NCBI GenBank assembly: GCA_033239005.1
Contig: BSQZ01000018.1
Coordinates: forward strand, 7,223,536-7,287,535
Direction of reading: 5' to 3'
DNA: 64,000 nt
DNA from: Lamellibrachia satsuma
Lineage: Eukaryota; Annelida; Polychaeta; Sabellida; Siboglinidae
Shown: in pieces, positions 11,040-23,678 of the stretch
How the letters are laid out: the number at the start of each line of letters is the position of its first letter
Position numbering within the stretch: position 1 is the stretch's first letter
Position numbers and translations under genes: made by a program
The notes under the pieces: generated by a model
Told to the model about the DNA's origin: nothing
What the model saw: the letters and a program-made list of their open reading frames with translations, nothing else
Databases searched by the model: none

Positions 11040-12190
11040 GTCATAGCTGACTTCCTACAGGGGTCTACAGTAAGATTCATAGCTGACTCCCTACATGGGT
11101 CAACAGTAAGGCCATAGCAGACTCCCTACAGGGGTCTACAGTAAGGCCATAACTGACTCCCTACAGGGGCCTACAGTAAGGCCGTAGCTGACTCCCTACA
11201 GGGGCCTACAGTAAGGCCGTAGCTGACTCCCTACAGGGGCCTACAGTAAGGTCGTAGCTGACTCCCTACAGGGGTCTACAGTAAGGCCGTAGCTGACTCC
11301 CTACAGGGGCCTACAGTAAGGCCGTAGCTGACTCCCTACAGGGGCCTACAGTAAGGTTGTAGCTGACTCCCTACAGGGGCCTACAGTAAGGTTGTAGCTG
11401 ACTCCCTACAGGGGTCTACAGTAAGGCCGTAGCTGACTCCCTACAGGGGCCTACAGTAAGGCCGTAGCTGACTCCCTACAGGGGCCTACAGTAAGGCCGT
11501 AGCTGACTCCCTACAGGGGTCTACAATAAGGTCGTAGCTGACTCCCTACAGGGGCCTACAGTAAGGCCACAGCAGACTCCCTACAGGGGTCTACAGTAAG
11601 GTCGTAGCTGACTCCCTACAGGGGCCTACAGTAAGGCCATAGCTGACTCCCTATAGGGGTCTACAGTAAGGTCGTAGCTGACTCCCTACAGGGGCCTACA
11701 GTAAGGCCATAGCTGACTCCCTACAGGGGTCTACAGTAAGGTCGTAGCTGACTCCCTACAGGGGCCTACAGTAAGGCCGTAGCTGGCTCCCTACAGGGGT
11801 CTACAGTAAGGTCGTAGCTGACTCCCTACAGGGGCCTACAGTAAGGTCGTAGCTGACTCCCTACAGGGGTCTACAGTAAGGCCGTAGCTGACTCCCTACA
11901 GGGGCCTACAGTAAGGTCGTAGCTGACTCTTTACAGGGGTCTACAGTAAGGCCATAGCTGACTCCCTACAGGGGTCTACAGTAAGGCCATAGCTCGCTCC
12001 CTACAGGGGTCTACAGTAAGGCCATAGCTGACTCCCTACAGGGGTCTACAGTAAGGCCATAGCTCGCTCCCTACAGGGGTCTACAGTAAGGCCATAGCTG
12101 ACTCCCTACAGGGGTCTACAGTAAGGCCATAGCTGACTCCCTATAGGGGTCTACAGTAAGGCTGTAGCTGACTCCCTACAGGGATCTATA
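11040..12190. repeat. Minisatellite, 35-bp unit, about 33 copies
   Basis: The unit contains GTAGCTGACTCCCTACAGGG and CCTACAGTAAGGC and recurs every 35 bp with C/T and GT/AT variants. On the minus strand it lies in the intron between LRR exons 2 and 3. It directly follows the SINE-like element. It is out of frame over repeats, so no long open frame is produced. Confidence 0.96.
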
Positions 12191-12686
12191 GCAGTATACG
12201 GTACAGTACTAACATTATATTTATTTAATTAAATATTAAATATGTGGTAAACAAAAGGTGAAGGCATTTAAAAAAAAATTATTTTTAGTAATATATACGA
12301 ATGTATGACGTTTGGATACTGATAAATACACCATTACAAAATACACCATTCCAAAATAATGCCGTTCAAAAATGTGAATCCTGATTCACACAAAATGTAA
12401 TGAATAAAGATATTGTAGTGTAACACGAAGATCCATTTCACCAGTTATTTATCATAACACAAAGTATTTGTAAGAACATAATATTTATGTGGCAGCCACA
12501 GATTAATATTATTTCAGTGGGAGTATAACAAATAATTACATCTTAAATTATATAAAGTTAAACAGCATTTCATTGCCATGCTTGGGCAAAATACCTTTAG
12601 ATGTGTTAAACAGTATTCGTAAACAATTACTATTTAAGATATTCATAGATTTAAAACAACAATTAAAATAGCAGCTGATGGCTGGT
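12191..12686. other. Intronic AT-rich sequence, nothing recognised
   Basis: This part of the intron between LRR exons 2 and 3 is AT-rich and holds no convincing exon, terminal repeat or RNA gene that I can see. Confidence 0.5.
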
Positions 12687-12843
12687 GCAGCAGACGACTG
12701 AGGCAGCAGACAACTGAGGCAGCAGACGACTGAGGCAGCAGGCGACTGAGGCAGCAGACGACTGAAGCAGCAGACGACTGAGGCAGCAGACGACTGAGGC
12801 AGCAGGCGACTGAGGCAGCAGACGACTGAGGCAGCAGATGACG
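12687..12843. repeat. Minisatellite, 16-bp unit, about 10 copies
   Basis: The unit GCAGCAGACGACTGAG is repeated about ten times with small variants (GGCGACTGAG, ACAACTGAG, ACTGAAG). It is intronic to the NLR model. Open frames through it on the minus strand (serine/leucine-rich) are by-products of the repeat. Confidence 0.93.
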
Positions 12844-13247
12844 GATAATGGAACTTGACGCACATCAGGTCATTAATGATCACTAGATGGCATTGACAGT
12901 AGTACATAGTTAGAAAAGTTTAGAAAGTTAAAGTTAGAAAAATAACTAAATGAATACTGGCAAAGATCACCCTGCCAAAATTGTAAGAAAGAATTACAAT
13001 TATATTCAATATGGTCAAGTGACAATCTGCAGTGCATGCCCTATGTGAAATCATAGTACTTTTTGCCCCTACATCATGGAAAATGTGTCATAGACTATAG
13101 AGCATAACTGCCCTAACATACACAGCACACTTACACAATAAGTGTACACACAGCATCAAGTGTTTGTGTACAGTAAAATGTGCATGAATGGCTTGACCGA
13201 TTATACATGTACATCAAAGTGGTTCACTCTAAAGCAGTTATTCCTAC
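12844..13247. other. Intronic sequence, nothing recognised
   Basis: About 400 bp between the 16-bp array and LRR exon 2. I see no exon, terminal repeat or RNA gene. The donor GTAGGAA of the LRR exon lies at its right edge on the minus strand. Confidence 0.5.
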
Positions 13248-13331
13248 CTGAGGTATGTCAACTGAGGAAGGTGATCCAGTGCGACGACCAAAGCTTTTAC
13301 CCCTTCATCAGTCAGCCTGCAGTGCTCCAAA
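13248..13331 (-). CDS. LRR exon 2 of the NLR gene (28 codons)
   Basis: Exactly 84 bp lie between the acceptor CATGTTACAG and the donor GTAGGA. Read in phase 2 it gives LEHCRLTDEGVKALVVAL then DHLPQLTYL, a textbook 28-residue ribonuclease-inhibitor-type LRR (LxxCxLTxxGVxxLxxxL). With the preceding exon the split codon becomes GAT, and with the next exon AGG. In NLR proteins such repeats form the curved sensing domain. Its left neighbour holds a 35-bp array and its right neighbour a 22-bp array. Confidence 0.88.
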
Positions 13332-13539
13332 CTGTAACATGTATAAATAATGTCGGCATTAACGAATCCACTGAAGATTACAACACCACTACTTATATAT
13401 TAGTAAATGTTTGCCAATTAATTGGTACTTATATTTAACATTATATGCTGGCATATTACCAACCATGTCAAGACAGGACAAATGGCCAGTGTGTTATAAT
13501 AAAGGTACATGTACATGTATTTTACTTAGTTTGTTTCTT

Positions 13540-15675
13540 AATATACCATATTGGATGTAATAATATACCATATTGGACGTAATAATATACCATATTGGAC
13601 GTAATAATATACCATATTGGACGTAATAATATACCACATTGGACATAATAATATACCATATTGGACGTTATAATATACCATATTGGATCTAATAATATAC
13701 CATATTGGACCTAATAATATACCATATTGGACCTAATAACATACCATATTGGACCTAATAATATACCATATGTGACGTAATAATATACCATATTGGACCT
13801 AATAATATACCATATTGGACCTAATAATATACCATATTGGACCTAATAACATAGGATATTGGACCTAATAATATACCATATTGGGCATAATAAAATACCA
13901 TATTGGACGTAATAATATACCATATTGGACGTAATAACATACCATATTGGACCTAATAATATACCATATTGGACCTAATAATATACCATATTGGACCTAA
14001 TAATATACCATATTGGACCTAATAACATAGGATATTGGACCTAATAATATACCATATTGGGCATAATAAAATACCATATTGGACGTAATAATATACCATA
14101 TTGGACGTAATAACATACCATATTGGACCTAATAATATACCATATTGGACCTAATAACATACCATATTGGACGTAATAATATACCATATTGGACGTAATA
14201 ATATACCATATTGGACCTAATAACATAGGATATTGGACCTAATAATATACCATATTGGGCATAATAAAATACCATATTGGACGTAATAATATACCATATT
14301 GGACGTAATAACATACCATATTGGACCTAATAATATACCATATTGGACGTAATAATGTGCCATATTGGACGTAATAATATACCATATTGGACGTTATAAT
14401 ATACCATACTGGACCTAATAATATACCATATTGGACCTAATAATGTACCATATTGGACGTAATAATAAACCATATTGGACGTAATAATGTACCATATTGG
14501 ACCTAATAACATAGGATATTGGACCTAATAACATAGGATATTGAAACTAATAATATACCATATTGGGCATAATAAAATACCATATTGGACGTAATAATAT
14601 ACTATATTGGACGTAATAACATACCATATTGGACGTAATAATATACCATATTGGACATTATAATATACCATATTGGACCTAATAATATACCATATTGGAC
14701 CTAATAATATATGATATTGTACGTAATAATATACCATATTGGATGTAATAATATACCATATTGGACCTAATAATATACCATATTGGACCTAATAATATAC
14801 CATATTGGACTTAATGTACCATATTGGACGTAATAATGTACCATATTGGACGTAATAATGTACCATATTGGACCTAATAACATACCATATTGGACGTAAT
14901 AACATACCATATTGGACCTAATAATGTACCATACTGCACCTAATAATATACCATATTGGACCTAATAACATACCATATTGGACCTAATAACATACGATAT
15001 TGGCCCTAGTAATATACCATATTGGACCTAATAACATACCATATTGGACGTAATAATATACCATATTGGACGTAATAATATACCATATTGGACCTAATAA
15101 CATGCCATATTGGACGTAATAATATACCATATTGGACGTAATAATATACCATATTGGACGTAATAATATACCATATTGGACTTAATAACATACCATATTG
15201 GACGTAATAATATACCATATTGGACGTAATAATATACCATATTGGACATAATAATATACCATATTGGACGTAATAATATACCATATTGGACGTAATAATA
15301 TACCATATTGGACGTAATAATATACCATATGGGACATAATAATATACCATATGGGACCTAATAATATACCATATTGGACCTAATAACATAGGATATTGGA
15401 CCTAATAACATACCATATTGGACCTAATAACATAGGATATTGGACCTAATAATATACCATATTGGACGTAATAATATACCATATTGGACGTAATAATATA
15501 CCATATTGGACGTAATAATATACCATATGGGACGTAATAATATACCATATGAGACCTAATAATATACCATATTGGACCTAATAACATAGGATATTGGACC
15601 TAATAACATACCATATTGGACCTAATAACATAGGATATTGGACCTAATAATATACCATATTGGACGTAATAATCG
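13540..15675. repeat. Minisatellite, 22-bp unit, about 97 copies
   Basis: The unit is TAATATACCATATTGGACCTAA-like with a 22-bp period. Variants include ACGTAA for ACCTAA, CATAGGATATTGG and GGGCATAATAAAA; the GGGCATAATAAAA variant recurs as blocks (about 13880, 14060, 14258, 14565), showing higher-order duplication. It lies in the intron between LRR exons 1 and 2, starting about 200 bp from exon 2. Short frames with MVYYYVQYGILLGPIWY-type peptides come from the repeat itself. Confidence 0.96.
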
Positions 15676-16463
15676 TACAGTACACTTGAAAAAAATTGGG
15701 CCATGAAAAAATGTCAAAAAATCTGCTCTTATAAGCATACACCAAACATTTTGTCTTAACAATAAGGTAACTGTTTAACACTAGTGATGTCATTTGGTGA
15801 CTACTATAGAATAACTGAAAAGTGATGCTTAACACCAGATGGGGTATCTTTTCAGTTGTTCCAGTCAAGTAAAATTACAATTGATCCTGCTGATTAAAAA
15901 AGTGTGTGTGCGGCGCACACCGTGTGCTAATTAGGGCATGTACGCTTAATAGGTCAAATACGGTACACACAGTTTATTTTGTGGATGTGTAGGAAAGAAC
16001 ACGTTGAGTGTTAACTGGCAACTTCACACGAGAGAGTGACTGAGAAACATAATGGCGTCCTTAAATATGAGTTTTTGTTATGGCTTTTGTGAAAGAAAAA
16101 CATGATGGGTGGCTACAGCGTGTCGATGGAGACAAGACAATCGCCTGTCCCAACCTGTGCCTGCTCAGATGAGTGGACAGGCTAGTTAGATATGGATTTA
16201 GTATCTTTTGGTAAAAACCTATGCAAAAACAAACTGTACACACAAGTGCTGTTTATAAAACAACATGCAGTTATCTTATCAGTAGTATGTGGATATATGT
16301 GCATGTGTTATTACCAGAGATGAAAACAGGAATTTTGAGGAATATTTTTCATGCCGGATCAGCAATCAGTAACGTGAACAAGAACTACATTCGCATCAAA
16401 TGACACTAATAACAGATAATGTGACAGAAAGTAGAAAACTGGATTGATGCAATAGTTACTTAC
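15676..16463. other. Intronic sequence, nothing recognised
   Basis: About 790 bp between the 22-bp array and LRR exon 1. It holds no open frame with recognisable content and no clear terminal repeats. The donor GTAAGTAA of LRR exon 1 is at its right edge on the minus strand. Confidence 0.5.
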
Positions 16464-16547
16464 TCTAACTTCTGAACAGACTTGTTATGTGTCAATCCAT
16501 CGCACAGTTGCTTCACCAGGTGGACGTCTAACGATGAGAAAGACAAG
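16464..16547 (-). CDS. LRR exon 1 of the NLR gene (28 codons)
   Basis: An 84-bp exon between the acceptor TTTCGTCTTCCAG and the strong donor GTAAGTAA. In phase 2 it reads LSFSSLDVHLVKQL then CDGLTHNKSVQKL, an LRR of the ribonuclease-inhibitor type. The split first codon joins the AT end of the NACHT exon (ATC, Ile), and the GA end joins exon 2 (GAT, Asp), so frame is kept on both sides. It is the first complete repeat after the NACHT-associated helical region. Confidence 0.86.
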
Positions 16548-16787
16548 CTGGAAGACGAAACAATACCATAATTATGAGTTCCTTCCCGATTAGCCAACAC
16601 TAATTAGCTTACTGCTAATGACAAGCCACACCCAACAGCCTATTTGTATTTCAAATTGTGTTTTTGTCATTGATCACTCAATAAATTCAGGCATCAAATA
16701 CCTAAATTATCAAGTTGGTAAACTATTTTGATGTCGGTTTTCAAGAAAATGTAAGCTCAATTGTTACACTAGAAAGAACCCTAAGAC

Positions 16788-18139
16788 ACAGCTGGGTCAT
16801 TCCGTGTCAAATAAACCAATTGTCAAAAAGTTGATGTCTCAGAATTTACTTAAATTTTAGTAAATTCTACTTTCATTCGTGAAATCTACACTTCAACCAT
16901 CTTGCTCGAATCCACTCTACAATCATGAAGCCATTCTCCAAACTTAGCGTTTAATAAGTACCTATACCTGAACACTTCTACAAAGGAACTAAGCATTGTG
17001 TAAATTATGTCTGTAACGCCCTATGACGTGAACAAAAACCACCTGTTATTTTTTATCTGTTTTCAGGTGCTTCTAACTTGAGAAGTTTACAAGTTACATA
17101 TTGTAACATATTATCTATGCAAAATTCAAGGATGATATGGCATAGGACAATAGGTATACCTGGTGCACGAAAATGGAAAAGAATTTTTTATTTCTGAGAA
17201 GGATTTCAGCAGTCTGTATTTCATTGTTGCGTTACAGTACAATGTCCAAATTGCCACCATCTGTTGTCAGGGATACAGGCAATAACCTATTAGTTCAGTT
17301 CTAGTCGCCATACTTTCAGAATAATTCAGCCTTAAACTTTTTCTATATCTTACAAATATTCAGCACCCAAAATGAGAATGTGGGACAAGTCATGCCTACT
17401 ACTTTTAACTGTGCATAATCCTTTGTTATTTGGATATTTGTGGCCAATTTGGGAGAAATTTACGAGAAAACGCCATTTGGCAGAACAGTAACTTTCAGCT
17501 GCAGTATAAACTAAATGAGACAGAACGCCATCCTGACACTGTTACATGTTGTTTAACTAATAAAGGACTATCCACAGCTCAAAAATGGTGGTCATACGAC
17601 TTGTCCCACATTCTCATTTTGGGTGCTGAAATTTGTAAAATATAAAAAAGGAAAGTATCGCAACTAGCAGCATACCTAACTAATAGGTTATTGCCAATAT
17701 CCCTGACAATATATGGTGGCAAATTGTTATGTTACAGTACAATGAAATACGCACTGTTGAAATTCTTGGACATTTTATTTTTCATTTTCGTACACCAGGT
17801 ATACCCACTGTCCTTTGCCCTATCATCCTTGAATTTTGCACAGACAATCTCCACCAATATGTCTACAAATTCAGCAAATTTCAGATATTTAGCTTGTAAA
17901 CTTCTCAAGTTAGAAGCACCTGAAAACAGATAAAAATAATGGGTGCGTTTTTGGATGCTTACCCCTGTTCGCATCATAGGGTGCTACACACACAATTTGC
18001 ACGTAAATGCTTAGTTCCTATTGCAGAAGTGCTCAAATTTAGCTACTTATTCATTGGTTAAAATTGAAGCAAATTCTGATATATCAACCTTTAAAATTTC
18101 CTGAAAATTTGTTGATTTGGCACGGAATGACCCAGCTGT
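16788..18139. mobile_element. Foldback element with about 550-600 bp inverted arms
   Basis: The ends are a perfect 19-bp inverted repeat: ACAGCTGGGTCATTCCGTG at 16788 and its complement ending at 18139. Similarity continues inward: both arms carry, in inverse order, GTGCTTCTAACTTGAGAAG, TTACAGTACAATG and a block around CACCCAAAATGAGAATGTGG. About 200 bp near 17400-17595 form the unpaired centre. The palindromic AGCT just inside each end could be a 4-bp target duplication or part of the terminal repeat. There is no transposase frame, so the element is non-autonomous. It sits in the intron between the NACHT exon and LRR exon 1; transcription would give a long hairpin. One arm recurs at 46338-46965. 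Confidence 0.85.
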
Positions 18140-18476
18140 TAGATCATTAATTTAATAAAACACAATTCTAAAAACATAGAATAACATTTTGAATAATGCA
18201 TGTTGTGGAGATAGGATTTCATGTGTTCATTCTTTATAACAGTTTATAATATGTTATATGGTACGTTAAAACTAAAGTAACCTCAACTTCTACACTTAAA
18301 TCATCCTAGTTAGAAACCCAAACCCATGATCAACATTTACACTAGCAGCAAATTTGCTTGAACTTTCAAAATCACAACTTCACTATTGAATTTACTTGTT
18401 ATTGTAAACTACATATTTAAATTTGTCAACACTTGTTAGATGTGAATGAATAGAAATTAAATTTTGCATGACTTAC
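18140..18476. other. Short intronic spacer, nothing recognised
   Basis: About 340 bp of AT-rich intron between the foldback element and the NACHT exon. On the minus strand the NACHT exon donor GTAAGTCAT lies at 18476-18468. No other feature is apparent. Confidence 0.5.
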
Positions 18477-20076
18477 ATGAGGCTGATGATACAGCACTCC
18501 GGTTGCATTAAAACCCAACGCAGCGACATCATTTCTGTTGGGGACACTTTATTGGATTCGATCTCTTCTGGCACCAGATCTACGAGGTCTGGGCTTTGAC
18601 CCTCGTGTATGATTGTGGTCAGTTGTAATGGGTCGAACACAACAGCCAGTTTCTCAATGAAGGTGCGAGGGTCCAACTGATCTTCAGCTGACTCTAGATG
18701 CCTCATGAAATATGCATTCCGTGGGTCACATAGCAAGCCACTGATAAATGTGATCAACATCTCATGTTGGCGGACAGACGTCTTATCCATAATCAGCTCC
18801 AGAAGTGCTTCACGTGGTCCTCTCAATAGCCCCACAGCTGCAAACATTTCCTGTATGGTCAAGTGGCTGAACAACCAGCATGGTCTATTGAGACTAGGAA
18901 TGCGGTCCTTTGTCACAGATTCTGCCAGGAACCCTGAGTGTTTGTCTTTGTCACTTATGTCAAACTGATCAAGGTCATCTTCATAAATGATGATTCGTTG
19001 TGGAGTTGACATTGTGCAGTACTTCGCCAGATCTGCATGATTCTTCAAAGAACTGCCCACCTCGTCAAATATCCTCTTTGAGTTTATTTGTGTTCTGATG
19101 CCTTTCAAAGAAGGGTGAAGTTTCTTGGCGAGATTAACTACTGCATAGATATACAGCTGCGTCATGGTATTTACTGATCGTTCATCCTCACTGTCAGTGA
19201 GTAACATGTCAGAAAGACACACACAGATGATATTGCATAGCAATGGCACATAACAAAGTGTTTCAAGGTTCACATTGCTCTGAAGATAACGCCGGATGAA
19301 GTTCTCTAATTCAGTATCTTCTCTGCTGAATTCATGAATGTACTTCTTTATGCTTTCTTGGGGGAAGCCGTACAGTTCTACAGTGCGGTCACATGCAGCT
19401 GAAGGAATGTTGTCATTTGGTCTAGAAGTAATTATGACCTTGGCCCCTGGTAGCATGCCATTGTTCAGAACACTTGAGAGTATTGAGTTCAGTTCAGTCT
19501 CCTTGGTGTCATCACGTTCGAGGCCTTCCTCATCCTGGTAATTACATTCATCCAGACCTTCTTCCACGATTATCACGTTTGATGGGTTTTCACGGAGGTG
19601 TTCAAGTGCTGCAGTCTTTTCTTCTTCAGTCAAAGGCAGTCCATCCAGCAGGAGATTCCCAAGTGTCCACTTTCTATCCTGCCGCAGTTGTCGTAACGTG
19701 ATAACAAACAAATACTCGATGACATCATTCCACAACTCTTTCTCAGCCCACTGTTTGGCAATCTGCTTAATGAGCGTCGTCTTTCCGATGCCCGCTTTGC
19801 CTAAAATCAGGACTTTTCCGGGAGCACATCTGTCATGAAGCTTCTCAAAGAGTTGTGATATTTGAATTGGTTCAGCTGACTGCATGCGTTGCTGCATTTC
19901 TTCTACGTCTTGATTACCAAGTGTTTCTGGTAAGTTTATTTTATCGAACTTCTGCAATCGTAGTTCGACAAACATCTCATCAAGAGGGACATGACTGCAT
20001 GAGTTTGAATCAACTCTGTCTTGGACCGGGACAGTTAGGTCGCTGTACATCTTTCGTAATGCTTTCTTCAGTTTTT
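18477..20076 (-). CDS. NACHT exon of the NLR gene
   Basis: One 1600-bp exon runs from the acceptor TTTGTTTTCAG to the donor GTAAGT and encodes about 533 residues. It opens with EKLKKALRKM and a linker ending VPLDEMFVELRLQKFD. Next come the Walker A P-loop GKAGIGKTT (exon residues about 93-101), a Walker B-type strand VIIVEEGLDECN, sensor 1 AKVIITSRPND, the YVPLLCNII segment near the winged helix, and WLFSHLTIQEMFAAVGLL, typical of the NLR helical region. This STAND ATPase module binds and exchanges nucleotide to switch the receptor into an oligomer. The Walker B region carries E-E rather than D just before GLDE. Upstream in-frame codons to 20149 belong to the intron. The frame joins exon 4 in phase 1 and LRR exon 1 in phase 2. 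Confidence 0.93.
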
Positions 20077-21955
20077 CTGAAAACAAATATCTGCTAATTA
20101 ACATGTGCAGCTCAGATATAAATACAAACATTGAGTATGCATGAAGCATTTGAAAGTTTCACCAATACTTATTTTGTTAGAAAGAAATCCAGCTGTTTCT
20201 GTTCATCGGTGCAGAAATTGTATTAGTTGTATATGGAAAAACTGTTCCTGGTCTAAACAAAATGACCCACAGGAACATACCCACATCGCTCACCATTATC
20301 ACCAACAAGTCATGCCACAATGAGAAAGTGACAATAGTCACAACTGTTACACTCTTTACTTTACATGGGAATGTGGAACATGTGCATTGAGGGACGGTGA
20401 AGGTTCTCAGAAGCCACAATGAAGAACCACATGTTTAATACAAGAGCTTCTCAACACCAACATTAAAGCAAGCCTATTTGTATTAGGGCGTTTTCACGTA
20501 AAGGGGACACTTCTAGGCCCACGCAGCCTCAAAAATCAAGAGTTCTAATTATTTGGTTCATGTTATTTTCCAAGACTATAGATGATAGTACATTAACACT
20601 AACATTTTAGCAGCATATTTCCTAAAAATTTGCTTCAAAATTAAGCTATAACATTTGCAATTTGGAGAGGACATTTATTTAACACACAATCAATATCTAG
20701 TGTGGCTAATTGATCCATATAAAAATCCTTAACTCTACAACAACTTGACAATTACTACATAAAAATGCTAAAAGTATTGAAAAATGTCATATTTTATCTT
20801 ATAGTTCACATTTGTTGGCTTGCTTGCCTCTCATAACATTGAAACAAGATGACAATTATCTGAAATTCTCAACTAACGTCATTATTTTCTAATATTAGCT
20901 AAATACATTGACACAACAGGCTAAATACATTGCTACGCTTTACTGACATGTCCACAGAGCTGTAAATGTATTCAAAATGTTTACCATAATTATAGATCAT
21001 GTTATAACAAATGCATTAAACAAATGTCGTCTCCAGAACATTGGGTTAACGCATGTCAAAACCTTGTCATTTCCTAGTTTTCCATTCTGTAAGAGACATT
21101 ATTCAATTGTCTGGAAGCAAACTAAATACTTGATGGTTATACAACATTATTTAATTGATTTTAATAATACAGTTCAAACTTATTACCCCTTTATCATCGT
21201 CTTCATATCAGTCATATCCCGCGAGGGTCTTTGACAAAATATATTATAGTAAGTTATACTTGCATAGAAAATGTCTTCTACATACTTTACGATATACCCG
21301 TCTACTCTGACATAGCCTAAGCCTAAGCAGGGACATTGAACATAGTTATGTATACATATGTATGCTGTTTGATGTTGTTCTCGAACAGACACGCTTAACT
21401 ATATAACAAATTCCAACCCATCTGAAAGCCTGCTGACTCTGGTAGTGGAATATCATATATCAATGTGTACTAACCACTGGTTTATTACTGTTTGACATTG
21501 GGATGTTGGTGTTCTGGAGAGGACATATTTGTAATGGAAAATGACATGCACTAGTTAATGATGGCCACATATTGTAAACCTACACACTTAGACAAAATTG
21601 GCTTTTTGGTTTGCACTTGGGATGTCTTATACATTTTATACCTACATTTTTTATTAGTAGGATCATTATTATTATTAGTATCATTGGGGGGTCTTTTTTG
21701 TGAGGATATTCCAATGTTTTTCATGGAAAATGCACCATTAAATACTAATCGACTTTATGCCATACCTACTACACCAATTTGCACCAAATTTGTCACGTTT
21801 AGTTGATTAGCTGATTGATGGACAATTGAACAAAATTGGTTGTTGTTTGATAACTTTCGTCACAGTATTGCAGTGCAGGTTTTAATACTAACATAAACTG
21901 AAGTGGGACTACGAAATGTGTCAATAACAGCACTGCGCAGATTTTCCTTAACAAG
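20077..21955. other. Intronic sequence, nothing recognised
   Basis: Nearly 1.9 kb of AT-rich intron upstream (minus strand) of the NACHT exon. I find no exon with supporting splice sites and no terminal repeats or RNA gene. Short open frames here show no recognisable content. Confidence 0.5.
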
Positions 21956-22170
21956 TAGTTGATGCATCTTTAACTAGATTTAACAAGATTGCCATCCCAA
22001 ACAACAAGTTCCATGTGGCAAGTGGACAAGGAAGCCATTGGCTTATCGAGAGTCCAACAATTTTCTCATCTAGCCCGCCGTGTAGCCCACCCTTATCAGA
22101 TATGTCAATTCTATTTTTAAACATATTCACACTACTAGCATTAACACAATCATTTGCCAGTTTGTTCCAT

Positions 22171-23185
22171 TCATTTATCACCCTCTGTGAGAAATGTTGT
22201 TTTGTGTCCTCTGGTTCTACTGCCTTCTTTAAGTTTGAAGAACATATTCCTATCAACATCCTCATAACCGTTCACTATTTTAAACACTTCTATTTGGTCT
22301 CCTCTTAGTCTCCTGATCTCTAGTGTTGTCAAACCACATTGTAATAAGCGACTTTCGTAACTAAGGTCTCTCAATTCTGGAATCATTTTAGTTGCTCTTC
22401 GTTGTATTCTTTCTAGCTTGTTTATGTCCTTTTTACGATACGGCCTCCATACTTGAATACAATATACCAAATGTGGTCTAACTATTGCTTTGGACAGGGG
22501 TACAATTAGCTGTTTCTCCTTATACGTGATAGTTCTCCTAATTAGCCCTAGAATTTGATTTCCTTTTGAAGCAGCAATCCCACATTGCTCTGAAACTTTC
22601 ATGTCAGCACTAAATGTTACACCTAAGTCCTTTTATTGTGTGGTTCTACCTAGTACAGCATCCCCCATTTTATATTCTTCGTCCATGTTTCCATGTCCTA
22701 TGTGTATGCATTTACACTTCCCAAAATTGAATAACATTTGCCATTTTTCTGTTTATCTGTATCATTAATAACCTTTCTGAATACTTTTGTGTCATCTGCA
22801 AATTTGAGTACTTTGCTAGATATGTCTTCTTCCAAATCATTTATATATATTAAAAACAGTATAGGGCCTAATACTGATCCCTGTGGTACCCCACTAAAAA
22901 CAGATTTCCAGTTTAAAATCTCACCATTACTCTCTGTCTTCTGTGTATAAGCCACATTTCTATCCAGTTGATTACATCATGGGCTTTTAGTTTAAGTAAC
23001 AATCTTTGATGTGGCACTTTATCAAAAACTTTCTGAAAATCTAAGTAGACAACATCCACTGGTGACCCGTCATCTACCCACTTTGTAATTTCTTCAAAAA
23101 ACAAGAGATTAGTTAGACATGACCTTGCTTTTAGGAACCCATGTTGAGATGTGTTTATTAATTTATGTTTTACAAGGAATTCCAC
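22171..23185 (-). pseudogene. LINE reverse transcriptase fragments (copy 2)
   Basis: Three out-of-frame pieces (22913-23185, 22698-22955, 22171-22602) carry LINE reverse-transcriptase motifs: [38 protein letters not shown] and the thumb segment around LGLIRRTITYKEKQLIV. Small deletions and stops between them make it non-functional. It supplies the better-preserved end of some blocks that copy 1 has lost, which helps to recognise the family. Confidence 0.85.
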
Positions 23186-23191
23186 CGGTAA

Positions 23192-23678
23192 TTTATACTG
23201 GTCGGGGTAGTTTTCGACCTACTTAATAGAATATGCCTTTTAAAAAAATCTTAAAAACCATTTTGTGTAAGAGATCGATATACCAAATCAGCAAAAGCTA
23301 CTCCATTTATTCAATGCAAACAAATTATTAAAACAGTTGTTTTGAGTGAAAAACTTACGAATATTGAACGTCTGAACCATGTCGCGCGAGTTGAGGAAAC
23401 TGGAGGAATTCGACCTATATTTATGGCAAGCCGTACAGACAATCGTTTTTAATTTTACTACTTTGTTCCAGTTATGTAAACTTTTTATAATAATCAGGCT
23501 TGACATAGCGCTTTATAAAACACATACACATATATTTGTATTGAATATATAACGTTAAAGTAGTACATTTGTTCTCGTATATTTAACACATTTTAATTAT
23601 TCCTACTTTTATGACAAGATTATATCGATATCAAGCGAGATTTCAATGGATCGAAAACTGGCGTGGGTCGAAAACTGC
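23192..23678. mobile_element. Possible short TIR insertion in LINE copy 2
   Basis: The block has no counterpart in LINE copy 1 and separates two parts of copy 2. ACCGGTAA occurs at both sides (23184-23191 and 23679-23686) and could be a target duplication. An 11-bp inverted pair, AGTTTTCGACC at 23209 and its complement at 23666-23676, lies near the ends. The inverted pair is not flush with the direct repeats, so the boundaries are uncertain. No coding content is seen. Confidence 0.35.

Noticed and set aside
13540..15675. Regularly spaced 22-bp repeats suggesting a CRISPR array
   Set aside because: The units are contiguous without unique spacers, and the DNA is eukaryotic.
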